DNA of 64,000 nt, taken from assembly GCA_023055425.1 (NCBI GenBank), contig JALGPY010000004.1:58551718-58615717 (forward strand). The letters are read 5' to 3'. Numbering within the stretch: position 1 is the stretch's first letter; every line of letters begins with the position of its first letter. Of this stretch, positions 1 through 11,301 are shown piece after piece. This stretch comes from Linanthus parryae (Eukaryota; Streptophyta; Magnoliopsida; Ericales; Polemoniaceae). A program made the translations under genes and the position numbers. The notes below the pieces were generated by a model that did not search any database, had not been told where the DNA came from, and saw only the letters and a list, made by a program, of their open reading frames with translations.

Positions 1-156
1 TCAACATAAAGAACATGCTTGGACTAACATTACGCATATGAAAGAACAAGTTATAAATCATGCTAATCTCAACAATATTATGCTCAAAAACTCTCCAAAA
101 ACCTATCAAACATGAGTTAACTGCCAAATAAATATAGCTCGTAAAAGGCGCTATCA
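1..156 (-). repeat. Athila-like LTR, terminal fragment (3' LTR of A1a)
   Basis: The fragment matches the ends of the LTRs at 6478-8063, 32313-33587 and 58129-59691, and finishes in GCGCTATCA (TGATAGCGC when read along the element). It is the U3 start of an LTR whose remainder lies to the left of the window. The internal 3' region of A1a follows directly. Confidence 0.85.
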
Positions 157-2337
157 AATTCTCCTACACTACCTTCTTGCTCGTCCCGACCAACAATGAT
201 GCTCAAAACCCCCACAATTGAGACATTGCATACATACCAAAACAAAACCAATTCACACCCCACCGCTTTTCATAATTCACTTTCCACTAGCCAACACGAC
301 TCACGACTCAATACACAAAGACACGACGATGCAAACTACATGATATATACAATGCAACTCAAGTATGTACAGTGCAATAAATTGAAGAACACATTTTTTT
401 TCTTTTTGGTAGAGATTGGGCAATCTCGAAGAATAAACCGGCATGTCATAAGACTTTCACATCCCCTAGAAGATTCTATAACTTCGGTGATCGGTAGAAC
501 TTGCGGCCCGTTTCGTTAGACAGAACGGGCGCGAACACAAAATAAGTTTCTTCCGCACACTCATCAAAAATATCCCTAGCAACTACCATCCGAGCTATTT
601 ATCCACGGGTTTAAACGTTGACGGCTTATGACAGGTAGGATATGATATTTAGAAGCGTAGTCCTAGATGTCATGACATATCTCACAAAACCCGATTCTCA
701 CACTCCCTCACCAAAATCTAAGGAACCCTATCAAATCTAACTACATCGTCCCTCATCCCCTCAATCTTGGTGCAACGGCGTTCTCGCGGCCACAATTGTG
801 AAGAAGTGATCTCGAACAATAGCTAATCTCCCCAGTCTTCAATTTCAATTCCCGACTCCCTATTCCCTTTCACTTTCGATTTCTCTCTTTTTTTTCCATT
901 TCATCCACACAAATAAGCACATGGAGCCAACAAATACGATAGTAATACCGATGAGATCAAATGTAAAATAGATAACGTGGGGGTGGAATGTGTCAAATCA
1001 ATGTAATCAAAATTATGTCGACACCCCCACACTCAATGTAAATCATATCAAAGCCTGGTAGTCAATGTGTAAACGTGTTTTTCCAACCGATCCTCCTCAT
1101 CACCTAAGATATAGAGAATATAAATGAAGCATCAAGCACGACCTCCTATAAGATCAACCAACCCCCACCCCGTGACGTGCAAAAATAATATCACGCACTA
1201 AGGCACTCCACTTGTAATCGTGGTGTAAGGGCACGACTCACCGCCACACCGAAGTGTGCTGCCGTCTCTAACTCACCCTCACATCCCCTTAAAAGACGAC
1301 ATGAAAGAGAATTCACTCAAGATGTATCAAATCAGCTAACCCTCATCGAACCTTCCTCACTCGACTCCCTCTATCATGACGCATAGAAAGGGACCATTCT
1401 AACTAGTGACGCAAGTCACAAGAAACGGCTTCCTAGGCTAGAGGTTGTGAATAAAAGGGGTAAATGGATCAAAATGGGGTAACTAGTGGACCTAGGCTGT
1501 GAGACGGGACGTGACTCCCCCATAAAAATCACTCGCACAGATGTTCCGTTGCCACTACGAGGAGGGTTGACGACTACCTAAGTGACGGTGGTGTAGCGCT
1601 AGTAAGATAACTAGTCTGAGAGAAAGCTACTCACAATTCTCGAATGCATTAGCCCTACAGACTTCCTACTCCAGTATTTCTCGCGTCTACCTCACCTTAA
1701 ATTTTCCTACTACCTAGAGAATACTATCATTGGGTCCTCTCCACATTCACTCTCTTCGATTGGCCTTAGGGTTTTTCAAAATTTTTTTTATCTTTGTTTT
1801 TTTTTAATTTTTCTAACTATATATGCTTGGGACAACTCGATTAACAACAACATAGGGTAGGTGGAATCAATAAATAAAAGTGAAAAACAAATATATACAA
1901 TGCATAAAATAAAATTGCAAATGAAAACACATATCTAACCGACTGACCTCTACATGCAAATTGACTCACTAAATTACCTGTAACAAGGCTATGCAATGCT
2001 AACTAGCGGATAGATAAAAATCCCCCCCCCCCCAAACTTAAGCGCTTCGTTGTCCTCAACGAAAAATAAAGTGAAATCAAGAGGACTCGGCTTCCTATGA
2101 GTAGGGACGGTGGGTCTAATTGGAGTGAATCGCCGCGTCCTCCCCAGCTCGGACGTCCGGACTCGACTCAGGGTATACATCAGACTGGTAGTAGAACAGG
2201 CTGTCGTAGGTGCTTGGGTGCTGCAACTAGACATTACCTGCTAGGGACATGTCCTGAATCCACCCTCCCTGCTGGGTGCACTGAAAGCTAACCTGCTCTA
2301 ACTCGCGTCCAAGCTGACGCTGACTTCTCCTGATATG
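157..2337 (-). other. 3' non-coding region of A1a
   Basis: No convincing gene. Bases 157-1345 are repeated at 8064-9221, and 1340-1670 are repeated at 22692-23026, which identifies this as the 3' untranslated region of the Athila-like element between the accessory ORF and the 3' LTR. A plus-strand open frame at 196-519 has a counterpart at 8103-8528, but it is explained by this duplication and shows no domain. A run of 12 C is at 2022-2033. Confidence 0.7.
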
Positions 2338-3540
2338 CTAAAACTGCCTCCTAGACCTAGCTCTATCCTCATCAGCTTGGAGCCTCTGGGACTCCAGCAT
2401 GTGGGTGATCATGGTGAGCTGGCTCTCAATGTTGGAGCTCGAGCTATTAGCCTCATCTCTCCTAGGCTGTGGGGTTCGACAGGTCTCTGGTCTTTCAGGG
2501 GGTTGGGTATTCTTTCTCAAGTACGCGGCACATCTAACTTCTTCTTCTTAACCTTAGAGTTATACTTTTGACCGTTAAGATCAGCGCTAGCATCTTTTGC
2601 TAGCTTCAGAAGAACGCAAGTGTGGCCCGGAGATCTACGGTTAGAGCGTACAATCCTCCCCATAAGAAAACGATAGATGAAGTACGGGACATTAATACGC
2701 TTACCTCTCCAAAAAAAGTAAGTCATAGTGTAAAGGTGGAAGGAGTACGTGGGTTGAGCGCTACGCCAAAAAGCCAGTTCTCAAGAAGCTCACACAACCA
2801 CCTCGCATGTGGAAGCACGAGTTTCCTAGAAACATTCCGCTCAGGTAAAGCGGGTCTCTCAATCCATCCCTCAATAGGCACCCCCTCGAAACAAAAGCCC
2901 GTAACAACCTCTACATCATCCAACCTCCGAATGGTATTATGGTAGGCATAAGTCTCCTTTAGAGGCTTCAAGTTCATAGCGACTGCTATAGTCTTGATCG
3001 TGATGACTATATAGGTTCGCCGGCAATACACTTGCCTCTGATACTCTCTCTCTCATCATAGAAACAACAATTTAGAAGAATCTCTCTTGCAAGAGCGGAG
3101 CTAGCCTTCTTAAAAATCTTAAACCACTTGTCTATCCTCTCATTCTTGAAGAGATCCTTAAGCTGCTTCGGCATTTTCTCGCTTTGTGAGAAGGGATTTT
3201 CAAGATTCCATACCCTCTTCAGGAACGCGTCAGTGTAATATGCCTTATGGGCATTCTCAATAACGAACCTGAAGCTGCAGAATTTGGTACTGTAGATAGC
3301 AACGGGATCAACCTATTTCGGAGCCTTACCCCTCAACCCAATATGCGGACGTGAAGGCATATGCTGGTTTAGTTCTTAAAGAATTGGAGACGGAGGCACC
3401 TGGCGTCGGTTTCCAGAACCGTCTCCCTCGTTCACATCCTCTTCCCCCTCACTCATAACTACATCCTCTTCGGGATTTAAGACGGGATGATCATCAATAA
3501 CTACTCCCTCTCTCCTCTTAGCATTACTGGAAGTAGACAT
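2338..3540 (-). pseudogene. Accessory ORF of A1a, 'putative plant transposon protein' type, broken
   Basis: Reading leftwards from an ATG at 3540, the protein begins MSTSSNAKRREG and runs into an acidic stretch (NPEEDVVMSEGEEDVNEGDG). Later pieces contain PKQLKDLF, SALAR, the block LPHARWLCELLENW and INVPYFIYRFLMGR...SPGHTCVLLKLAKD. The same order is found in A2 (54284 to about 51951). The pattern resembles the family often annotated as putative plant transposon protein, found between pol and the 3' LTR in Athila relatives. Function is unknown; I see no clear membrane segment, so an envelope-like role is not supported. Several frame changes and stops break it. The family assignment is from memory of its motif layout. 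Confidence 0.55.
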
Positions 3541-4188
3541 AATGATAGAGAGAATAAAACACAAGTGCACGTGAGGCCTAGTGTGAGCTAAGCAAATAAC
3601 CTATCGACTCAACTGGAAGCTAGCGCGCAATCCCCGCAAAGCACGTATCGGGGCCTTCGCGAGACAACTTCACAAGTATAAATTTTGTGACAATTTAAAA
3701 CCTAGACGTGCCTAAGAAAAAATTGAAAGCGATAGAAAGAGTTTGGTACCTACGGTCCCAGAGTACCGTTCTTACGGGACTGGTTTCGCAAAAATTGGTC
3801 AAGAATTGCCGATTGGTCGACCAATTTTTCGATAAATCAATGCGCATTGAGGCGTGTATACCTCCTTGTGCTCCTTAGTCACCGCCAAAACACTCTTCTT
3901 GAGCTAAGGCCGAATCCCCCTCCAAGTCGACGAATCGGAAAAATTGTGTTATTGGAGCTCTTCCTCTTTGTTTCCGCCACACTCAAATCGTTCACTATCT
4001 CTCAAAAACCCAAGAATTAATCATGTAGTTGGGCTTGCAAGGAGCAAAACCCAACAAAAAATTCTCAATTTGGATGTGTTTTGGGTTTTGGGCGTGTTGG
4101 TGTTCTTGAGGTTTTGAGAGGAAGAAGATGAAGAAGGGGTTTTTTTATCCGAAAATGAGGTGGGGGTGCTTTGACACCCGGTTATTGG

Positions 4189-4198
4189 CTTATATAAA
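4189..4198 (-). promoter_or_regulatory. Candidate TATA box upstream of the accessory ORF
   Basis: On the minus strand TTTATATAAG lies about 650 bp upstream of the accessory-ORF start (3540), just downstream of the TTTCGGCC cluster. A2 has GGTATATACA at the matching place (near 54845). This suggests an internal promoter for the accessory ORF. It is a sequence resemblance only. Confidence 0.4.
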
Positions 4199-4232
4199 CC
4201 CCCCAAAAAGTGAAAAATACCCCCATTTATAG

Positions 4233-4345
4233 AGCAGCCCTGACCATTTCGGCCAGCATTTCGGCCCGAAATGGTGCCCGAAATGATTTCAAAAAGCCAA
4301 AACACTTGGCTTGTTTCTATTCGGCCCGAAATGCCCTGCAACTCC
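4233..4345. repeat. TTTCGGCC / CCGAAA motif cluster, internal copy of A1a
   Basis: Short inverted and direct copies of CATTTCGGCC and CCCGAAATG are clustered here. Similar clusters occur within the LTRs (7637-7722, about 33155-33246, 59315-59352) and in the matching internal region of A2 (54895-55060). The motif is partly palindromic (ATTTCGGCCCGAAAT type). Confidence 0.7.
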
Positions 4346-5083
4346 TTTTCTTTTGCTCTAACTACTTCATCCGGCATCCATTTTGCGCGATTCTTTCACC
4401 GATGGATTCCATATTCAACGAGAAATCCATTTTTGATTTAAATATTTCCAAAATCCACGGGATTTTTCATTTCATCTCAGAATTTCTCTCTTGTGCATGA
4501 ATCGTGCCTTTTAAGCTCTTCGCTTGCAATTCCACCCCAGATTCCGATGCGTGCAATCCCGATATAACAACTTGATACCATGATACTCCGACACAATAAG
4601 ATACTCCTCGAGAAACCTCTATACCATACATATTTCTTCGAATGAGCTCGTTGTTCTTCGTTTTGCATGCAACGTTGTGCACATGCATCAAGAAGGGGAA
4701 TCTGGAGGGTTCTTCGGTACCTGTGTCCTGCACACTCATAGGAAATATTAAACCACTCTCTCTCACCCCTCAAAATCAAGTATAAATATCACAACAAAAT
4801 AAGGAAAACAACTAACTAGCTAACTACATTGGGTTGCCTCCCAATCAGCGCTTGTAATTTAAGGTCGACAGCCCGACAGCCCGACCAAAATACCTCGTTG
4901 CCCCCTAAACAGGTGGCTTGGAACCCCATGCCCTCTCATCCATCTTCTTCTGCTGGATCCTCAACACAACTCTGTGAACCTTAGCTTTTGAATTTGGTGG
5001 CTCAATACGAACCACCTCTGAACTCTCGTGCACTGCTTGCACAGCCACTGGCAACTGTGTTTTCTCTTGAGACTGTTGTCAAC

Positions 5084-6474
5084 TCATCTTGAAACCAGGA
5101 AATTCTCCCACGCATCATTGATCCTCATGATCAATTCACTGTTCTCAACATCAATGAAAGTCTGACCGGTAGCCAAACAGGGCCTACTCAGGATGATTGG
5201 AACATCTCCCGCAGACATCTCAAGAATAGCAAAATGTGCAGGGATAATAAAATTCCCTACCTTCAAAAGCACATTCTCCACCACTCCATATGCCTTTTTG
5301 CAAGATTTATCAGCAAATTGTAGATTGATCCATGTGGAACGAGCTAGAACTCCCAGCTTCTGAAAGACTGAATATGGCATTAGGTTGACACTAGCCCCCA
5401 AATCACATGGGGCATGTCCCGTGTAAGCTCCTCCCAAGTTAGCTTCAATCACAAAGCTTCTCGGATCTCTCTGTTTCTGTTGCAACCCATGCAATACACA
5501 TGAGCTCACATGCTCGGTCAAATCCAATGTCTGAAATCTGGCACTGCCTTCTTTCTTGAAATTGCATCCCTCATGTATTTCGCATACTTATGTATCATCA
5601 TGACTGCCTCAATCAAATGTACATTGACATGCAATTTCAAAAGATGGACAAGAATCTATTGTACTCTTCAGAATCATCTTTCTTCTTTCTTGCCTTAAGA
5701 GGATATGGAAGATTCTTAGATATAGAAGGAGGTGGTGTTACCTCATCATCAACATGTGGAGTCACGCCGTTTGATTGGGGGATCATGACAGGGGTCTTGT
5801 CAAAGTCCTCATGCTCCCTAGCCTTTGAGGCTTCAGCTCTGGTGTGGCTCGGATATGGCGGATCATCAAGAACAATCCCCCTAGGAGTGGTAACAGCATT
5901 AACCGAACGAACATTCTTTGTATCGGATGGCAAGGACCCCGGTGCTCTAGAGGAGAGGTGAGTAGCAATCTGTCCTACCTGCACCTCCAAGTTACTAAGT
6001 GTGGTCATAGTGATGAGCAAATCTGATGTCAATGTCTCCACCTGAGAAGTGAAGGTATTCACGTTCTTGCCTATCTGGTACATCATATTCTTGAGATCTT
6101 CCATCTCAGCATTCAGGCCTGCAGCTGGTGGTGTTGGCGCCTGAACAGCTGGCATGTGCTGAAATTCGGGCGCATATGAAGCTCCAGCCTGATCCCCATA
6201 CCAAAATCCTAGACGATCTCTGGTCCCTGGCCTGTAATTCCCCTAATTCCAGTTGCGGTGTCCATGTGCCCCCAAATGGCTGATATCCTCATTAGCAGCT
6301 TGAGTCAAAGCTCCATTAAAATCCTACTCCTCTACTGCAACCACTGTCTTCTTGTCCTGATAAACATGCTTCACCATGTCAGATACCATCTTCATGATCC
6401 CATCTTTCCACTAATCGTTCTTTCGCTAGGGTAATTTGGACAACCTCCTAAAGTCATAGAACTGAGCATCTTGT
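5084..6474 (-). pseudogene. Athila-like gag (C-terminal part) and aspartic protease of A1a
   Basis: The order along the element is gag C-terminus (6474 to 5637), then protease (5527 to 5084). Gag shows the region AEMEDLKNMMYQIGKNVNTF and the NLEVQVGQIATHLSSR block typical of Athila gag ends. The protease has CDLGASVNLMPYSVFQKLG, then PIILSRPCLATGQTFIDVENSEL; DLGAS is the usual active-site form in Athila/Tat proteases. The two parts are in different frames, so there is a frameshift between them. Gag ends abruptly at about 6474, where a deletion joins it to the LTR; the gag N-terminus, leader and primer-binding site present in A2 (about 57175-58140) are missing. Confidence 0.8.
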
Positions 6475-6477
6475 CTA

Positions 6478-8063
6478 CTAACGCGCTCGGACGCAAGTAT
6501 ACGGTCAAATAATATAATGGAGTATTTGGGACTCCGAGTTATCGAACCCAAGGAAAGGTGCTTACTTTTCAAATTTAACGACTACCTTAACCTACTTAGT
6601 AACCGGAAAAGAGGTTTGCAATTGGAGTGTTGTCACCCTCGATCAAGTGGCTAGAAACTAAATATTTAATTAAGCAAAAGAAATGATTTAGATTAAACAA
6701 AAGGAGAGAAAACTAGGCAATTTATAGATCACCTAGGGTAGTTTTGACGATTCCAGATTCCATGTTCTAACACGAAAACTGTTAGTTAGCTAAGCTGGGT
6801 AATGGCATTGACAATTACCTATCGGTCTCTTTTCGTTCTACACACTGGTACTAATTTTTCTCTCTCAGGCCATCTCTAATTACCAATACGTTCTAGTAGG
6901 CTAATGAGAATGTACGGAATAATATCCTCTCAGACCATCGCCACACGAACACTTCACTATTTCCTACCAAATCTACCCTCTTCTAGCCATTCCAACTTAA
7001 CTCACTTCCCAGTCTCATTGACTAAGAATGCTCTCGTCCACCTATCCCAACTAGGGTAGAGTTGTTTTCACACACTCACTAGTTAATTAGCAATTTTGGG
7101 TCATGACTCCTACATTACTAAGGATTAAGCACAATAAACGAGATATTTAACTACTAAGATTGTCTTTCAGCTTAATTCATGATTGAACGAAGAAATAGAT
7201 AACCAACATCATACAATGTAGTTCCAACTTGTTAATGAGAGAACTCAACATGATGAAAACCAAAACAAACTTCATTGAATCATAATCCTAGCATGAAATT
7301 TCATCCATCCGGAAAATATCGTCAAAACAACCCTAGGCTCTCCATTGATGCCTAGGTCTGAGTTTAGCTACTCATAACAAAATATAACATGATGTTTGAA
7401 TATTTCATACCAGAAAAGAGACAGAATAGATCAAACGCTAAAAAGATTGTTATGGCGTTGATCCGGGCTCGTCTCCTTGCTTGATGATGCTCCCAACGTG
7501 TTCTTCTTGCTATCCTTAGTGTTCTTGGCTCACAAATGAGGTATATTCACGTCCCTAGATGTTTAGGTTCAAGTAGGGAAGCTAAGTCTTCAAAAATTGC
7601 ATCTTTTCCCCAATAAATCCGCACATATCTTCTGCCTATTTCGGCCACCATTTCGGCTAGCATTTCGGGCCGAAATATGCCATATTTCGGCCACCATTTC
7701 GGCTAGCATTTCGGGCCTAAATGGTCTCAGCTGCAACATTTTTGAATCTTCAACTCTTTCCCTTTTGGTTCCCGAGCCTCTTTCCTTTCCCTTCCTTGCT
7801 TCCAACGCTCATGTCCTTGATTCTAAATCACTCCAATAGTCCTGTATCCTGTCAAAGACAAAAACAACAACTGTACCAAGTGATTAAATCCAACAAATTA
7901 AGAATAATCAACATAAAGAACATGCTTGGACTAACATTACCTATATGAAGGAACAAGTGATAAATCATGCTCATATCAACAATTTAAGGCTCCAAAACTC
8001 TCCAAAAAAATATCAAACATGAGGTAAATGCCAAAGAAATATAGCTCCTTAAAGGCGCTATCA
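6478..8063 (-). repeat. Athila-like LTR shared by A1a (as 5' LTR) and A1b (as 3' LTR)
   Basis: It aligns with the complete LTR of A2 (58129-59691) from about CTAACGCGCTCGGACGCAAG to the terminal GCGCTATCA. About 10 bp of the inner end (TGACGCGGATTC in A2) and the adjoining primer-binding site were lost in the deletion joining it to gag at about 6474. On its right side it is followed by the 3' non-coding region, exactly as the LTR end at 156 is. One LTR therefore stands between two internal regions. Confidence 0.85.
7637..7722. repeat. TTTCGGCC motif cluster in the LTR (two about 40-bp copies)
   Basis: A block of about 40 bp (TATTTCGGCCACCATTTCGG onward, ending in a GGGCC core) occurs twice in a row, the second copy with CCTAAAT for CCGAAAT. 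It lies about 340-430 bp from the LTR start read along the element, in the U3 region where LTR promoters sit. Confidence 0.75.
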
Positions 8064-9226
8064 AATTCTCCTACACTACATTCTTGCTCGTCTTGAGCAA
8101 CAATGATGTTCAAAACCCCCACACTTGAGACATTGCATACATACCAAAACCAAATCAATTCATACCCTACCGCTTTTCATACTTCACTTTCCACTAGCCA
8201 ACACGACTCACGAATCAATACACAAAGACACGACGATGCAAACTACATGATATATACAATGCAACTCAAGTATGTACAATGCAATAAATTGAAGAACACA
8301 TTTTTTTTCTTTTTGGTAGAGAATAGGAAATCTCGAAGAATAAACAGGCATGTCATAAAACTCTCACATCCCCTAGAAGATTCTATAACTTCGATGATCA
8401 GTAGAACTAGCGGCCAGTTTCGTCAGACAGAACGGGCACGAACACAAAATAAGTTGCTTCCGCACACTCATCAAACGTATCCCTACCAACTACCATCTGA
8501 GCTATTTATCCACGGGTTTAAACATTGACGTCTTAGGACGGGTAGGATATGATATTTAGAAGAATAGTCCTAGACATCATGACATATCTCACAAAACCCG
8601 ATTCTCACACTCCTTCACTGAAGTCTAAGGAACCCCATCTAATCTAACTACTCCGGCCCTCATCCCCTCAATCTTGGTGCACTGGCGTTCTCGCGGCCAC
8701 AAATGTGAAGAAGTGATCTCGAACAATAGCTAATCTCCCCGGTCGGAAATCCCTTTCACTTTCAATTTCTCTCTTTTGTTTCAATTATATCCTTACAAAT
8801 AAGCACATGGAGCCAACAATACGATAGTAATATCCGAGGAGATCAAATTTCAGATAGATAACGTGGGAGTGGAATGTGTCAAATCAATGTAATCAAAATT
8901 ATGTCGAAACCCCCACACTCAATGTTAATCATATCAAAGCCAGGTAGTCAATGTGTAAACGTGCTTTTCCAACCGATCCTCCTCATCACCTAAGAAATAG
9001 AGAATATAAATGAAGCATCAAGCACGAACTCCTATAAGAACAACCAACCCCCACCCCATGACGTGCGAAAAGTATATCACGCACTACAAAACTCCACCTG
9101 TGATTGTGATGTAAGGACACGACTCACCGTCACACCGAAGTGTGCTGCCGTCTCTAACTCACCCTCACATCCCCTCACAATACAACATGCAAGAGAATCC
9201 ACTCAAGAGGTATCAAATCAGCTCAC
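8064..9226 (-). other. 3' non-coding region of A1b, left part
   Basis: Duplicate of 157-1345. The plus-strand open frame at 8103-8528 parallels 196-519 but has no domain. The region is interrupted at 9226 by T1 and resumes at 22692. Confidence 0.75.
9222..9226. repeat. Target-site duplication CTCAC, left of T1
   Basis: CTCAC directly precedes the 5' LTR of T1 and is repeated at 22692-22696 directly after the 3' LTR. Five bases is the standard size for Ty3/gypsy integrases. Confidence 0.9.
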
Positions 9227-9854
9227 TGTATATAGTGCTTTCTGAGCTGACAGATCTTGGCCACGTGGCAACCATCCAGCACACCATATTGTGCGCCACA
9301 CACACTGGATCACCAGCCGAGCTGATCCATGTGGGGGCTGCGAGACAGGGCCCTCGCATACCACTGCACGGGACTTGTAGGGACTTAGTGGTTTGGAGGC
9401 TAGAGTAAGTCCTGTCGCGTGCGAGCCAAGCCCGCGCGCGACCTTTAGTAACTGCTTTTGAGAGATTTATGGCACGAGCTCCATAAACCCGGTCAATCCG
9501 GTCAAACCCGGTCAACCCCATAAGGGTTCCAGTATTCGCGCATAACGTGCTGTAACGGTCCCTATATACGCGGACGAACGTGCCGTTGTGGTTAAGCTAA
9601 TTAAGTCGCCATTGATGGGCGCATTAACCACACTGCAATGGTCACATTCTCCGTTATATATAGGACGTTAACCTTTCCATACAAAGGAGGACACACTAGC
9701 CATACGCGGAAGCTCTGCCAAATCTCTGTCTCTCTCTCAGACATTACTACTGCCTTACTCTCTCCCTACACACAACCCAACTCTTCCTGTGCTATCTCTG
9801 ATCCTCTACTTACGGTGTACATGGAGGTCTCCCCGCCGGAATCTCTTGTGCACA
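9227..9854 (+). repeat. 5' LTR of T1
   Basis: Starts TGTATATAGTGC and ends CTTGTGCACA. It has the same length as the 3' LTR. An antisense open frame of about 100 codons runs through both LTR copies but shows no domain. Confidence 0.93.
9654..9662 (+). promoter_or_regulatory. Candidate TATA box in the T1 5' LTR
   Basis: TTATATATA sits about 430 bp into the LTR, preceding GGACGTTAACC. An equivalent CTATATATAG is present in the T2 LTR near 23222 on the opposite strand. It is likely the LTR promoter that drives the genomic RNA. The assignment rests on motif and position only. Confidence 0.5.
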
Positions 9855-9876
9855 TTTTGGTGAACCCAACGTGAAC
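9855..9876 (+). other. Primer-binding site region of T1
   Basis: TTTTGGTGAACCCAACGTGA follows the LTR end directly. The TGG at its start matches the CCA tail of a tRNA primer. I do not assign the tRNA with confidence. Confidence 0.6.
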
Positions 9877-9894
9877 CTACCGGCAAAAGCAACC

Positions 9895-11301
9895 ATGTCT
9901 CAGGAGGATGATATCAATAACAGATCACCTTCCACTTAAGCCGCCTCAGGAGAGGAGGCCCGTCGCACTCCTACGGCCACCGGTGACGCCCTGACGCTAG
10001 AGACCTTGGATGCTACCATCCAAAGTCAGGGAAAAGCTCTCAAATCTCAATCTGCGCAGCTAGAACGGATCATGGCCGTTCTGGGCACTCTTGCGCCAAA
10101 CCCTTCACCAGCCACCGCAGTTTCTCCGGGAGGAGGAGCCCCTACCGCTCCAGGACTGGGAGCGTCAACCACACCTCCCAACCCTAATCTGCAGACTCCA
10201 CCGGCGACTACGCAGCTACCTTCAATTCAAGGGTCAACAGCTCAGATGTTGCCTCTCACTGCTCATACCCCTCAGCCTCCGTCTCTAGTACCTAACCTGG
10301 CTTTGCAGTATCCCCTGCCTCCTCCGACGGCTTTCTGGGGCACTGCGAACGGCCAATATGCCCCCAATCCTCCGGCGGCATACGTGTCACCTCCGCCTGC
10401 GACGACCCCTCCTCCTGTTAACGAGGGAAGCATTCCAGAATGTATGACGTCCCTGCAGAAGCGCATGGACACTATTCTGGCTCACCAATCATTCGCGGAT
10501 ACCATCATCCCGAAGCTAGACAACGATCCATCCATCCCGCGAGAGATCTATCTCATGCCTAACCCGGTGGGGTACAAGGCTCCTAAGTGGGACAAGTTCG
10601 AAGATGTCAATGGAAACGCTCATGAACATGTCATGCGTTTCATCGATGTCATGGGGCCATATGGAGCTGATCCCAAACTGCTAATGCGAGAGTTCCCAAA
10701 ATCCTTGGGGAACGTAGCGTACAAATGGTACCGGACGTTGGAAGCTGGGTCCGTGAAGACTTGGGACGACATGGTCCAAAAGTTCTACACCAAGTTCTTC
10801 CAGATGGAAGAGAAGGTGACAATGATCCACCTCTCGCGGATGTATCAGAAGCGCGAGGAGGACGAGATAACTTTCATTAAGAAGTTCAGAGCGAAGTCCT
10901 TGGAATGCAAAGATCCGATGCTCGAAAGTCGGCTCGTAGAGATATGCCTGCAGTGCATTCGAGATGACTACAAAGGTATGCTCATCAACCTCCAAACGCC
11001 TACGTTTTCAAAGCTAATCGAATGCACGAAGAACATCGAGCCTATAGTGGAGAGGCAGAAAAAGAAAAACGCTCCGGAGCGATCCTCGAGCGGTACTACT
11101 TACAAGATCGGGAGATTCAGCTACAAGAGGGGACGCGAAGCTGAGGTCAATACAGTTTCACCCCAGAAGCAGGCGAAGATCGTGAACTTCGACGCACCAC
11201 CTCTGCCATGTTCGGTGGAAGAAGCAAGCGACCTCTGTAGGCAGTGGCGCAAGGACGGTGTTCTACCGCCGCTCGAGAAGGCACCTCCAAGGAGATGGTG
11301 A
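9895..11301 (+). pseudogene. gag: T1 gag (capsid) with an early stop
   Basis: The likely start is the ATG at 9895, 40 bp after the LTR. The frame hits TAA at 9937 (codon 15), then stays open to TGA at 11299. The N-terminal third is Pro/Thr/Ala-rich and low in complexity. From about residue 190 the retrotransposon gag domain appears (WDKFEDVNGNAHEHVMRFID, then FPKSLGNVAYKWYRTLEAGS, then MVQKFYTKFF). The C-terminus is basic. It overlaps the pol frame by about 58 bp in the -1 direction. The zinc-finger-like WCEYHGKVMHPTADC segment is read in the pol frame, so a mutation or a natural frameshift occurs at about 11270. The product would form the virus-like particle in the cytoplasm. Confidence 0.85.

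Larger units (their letters stand above)
3541..5083 (-). other. Spacer between protease and accessory ORF of A1a; pol absent
   Basis: Read along the element, this follows the protease and precedes the accessory ORF. Reverse transcriptase, RNase H and integrase would normally be here, but no frame shows their motifs. It contains the conserved block TTGGGTTGCCTCCCAATCAG near 4829-4848 (also at about 55538), the TTTCGGCC cluster (4233-4345) and a TATA-like box (4189-4198). The equivalent region of A2 (54285-55640) has the same content, so the lack of pol is a family trait rather than a private deletion. Confidence 0.65.

Noticed and set aside
196..519. Plus-strand open frame repeated at 8103-8528
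   Set aside because: It lies in the duplicated 3' non-coding region of the Athila-like element. The two copies have different C-termini and show no domain.
2338..3540. Envelope-like gene of an Athila-type element
   Set aside because: Position fits, but I see no signal peptide, transmembrane segment or cleavage site. The motif order fits the putative plant transposon protein family better.
9213..9521. Antisense open frame of about 100 codons in the T1 LTR, also at 22032-22358
   Set aside because: Present twice only because LTRs are duplicated; no domain. The T2 LTR does not support it as a gene.
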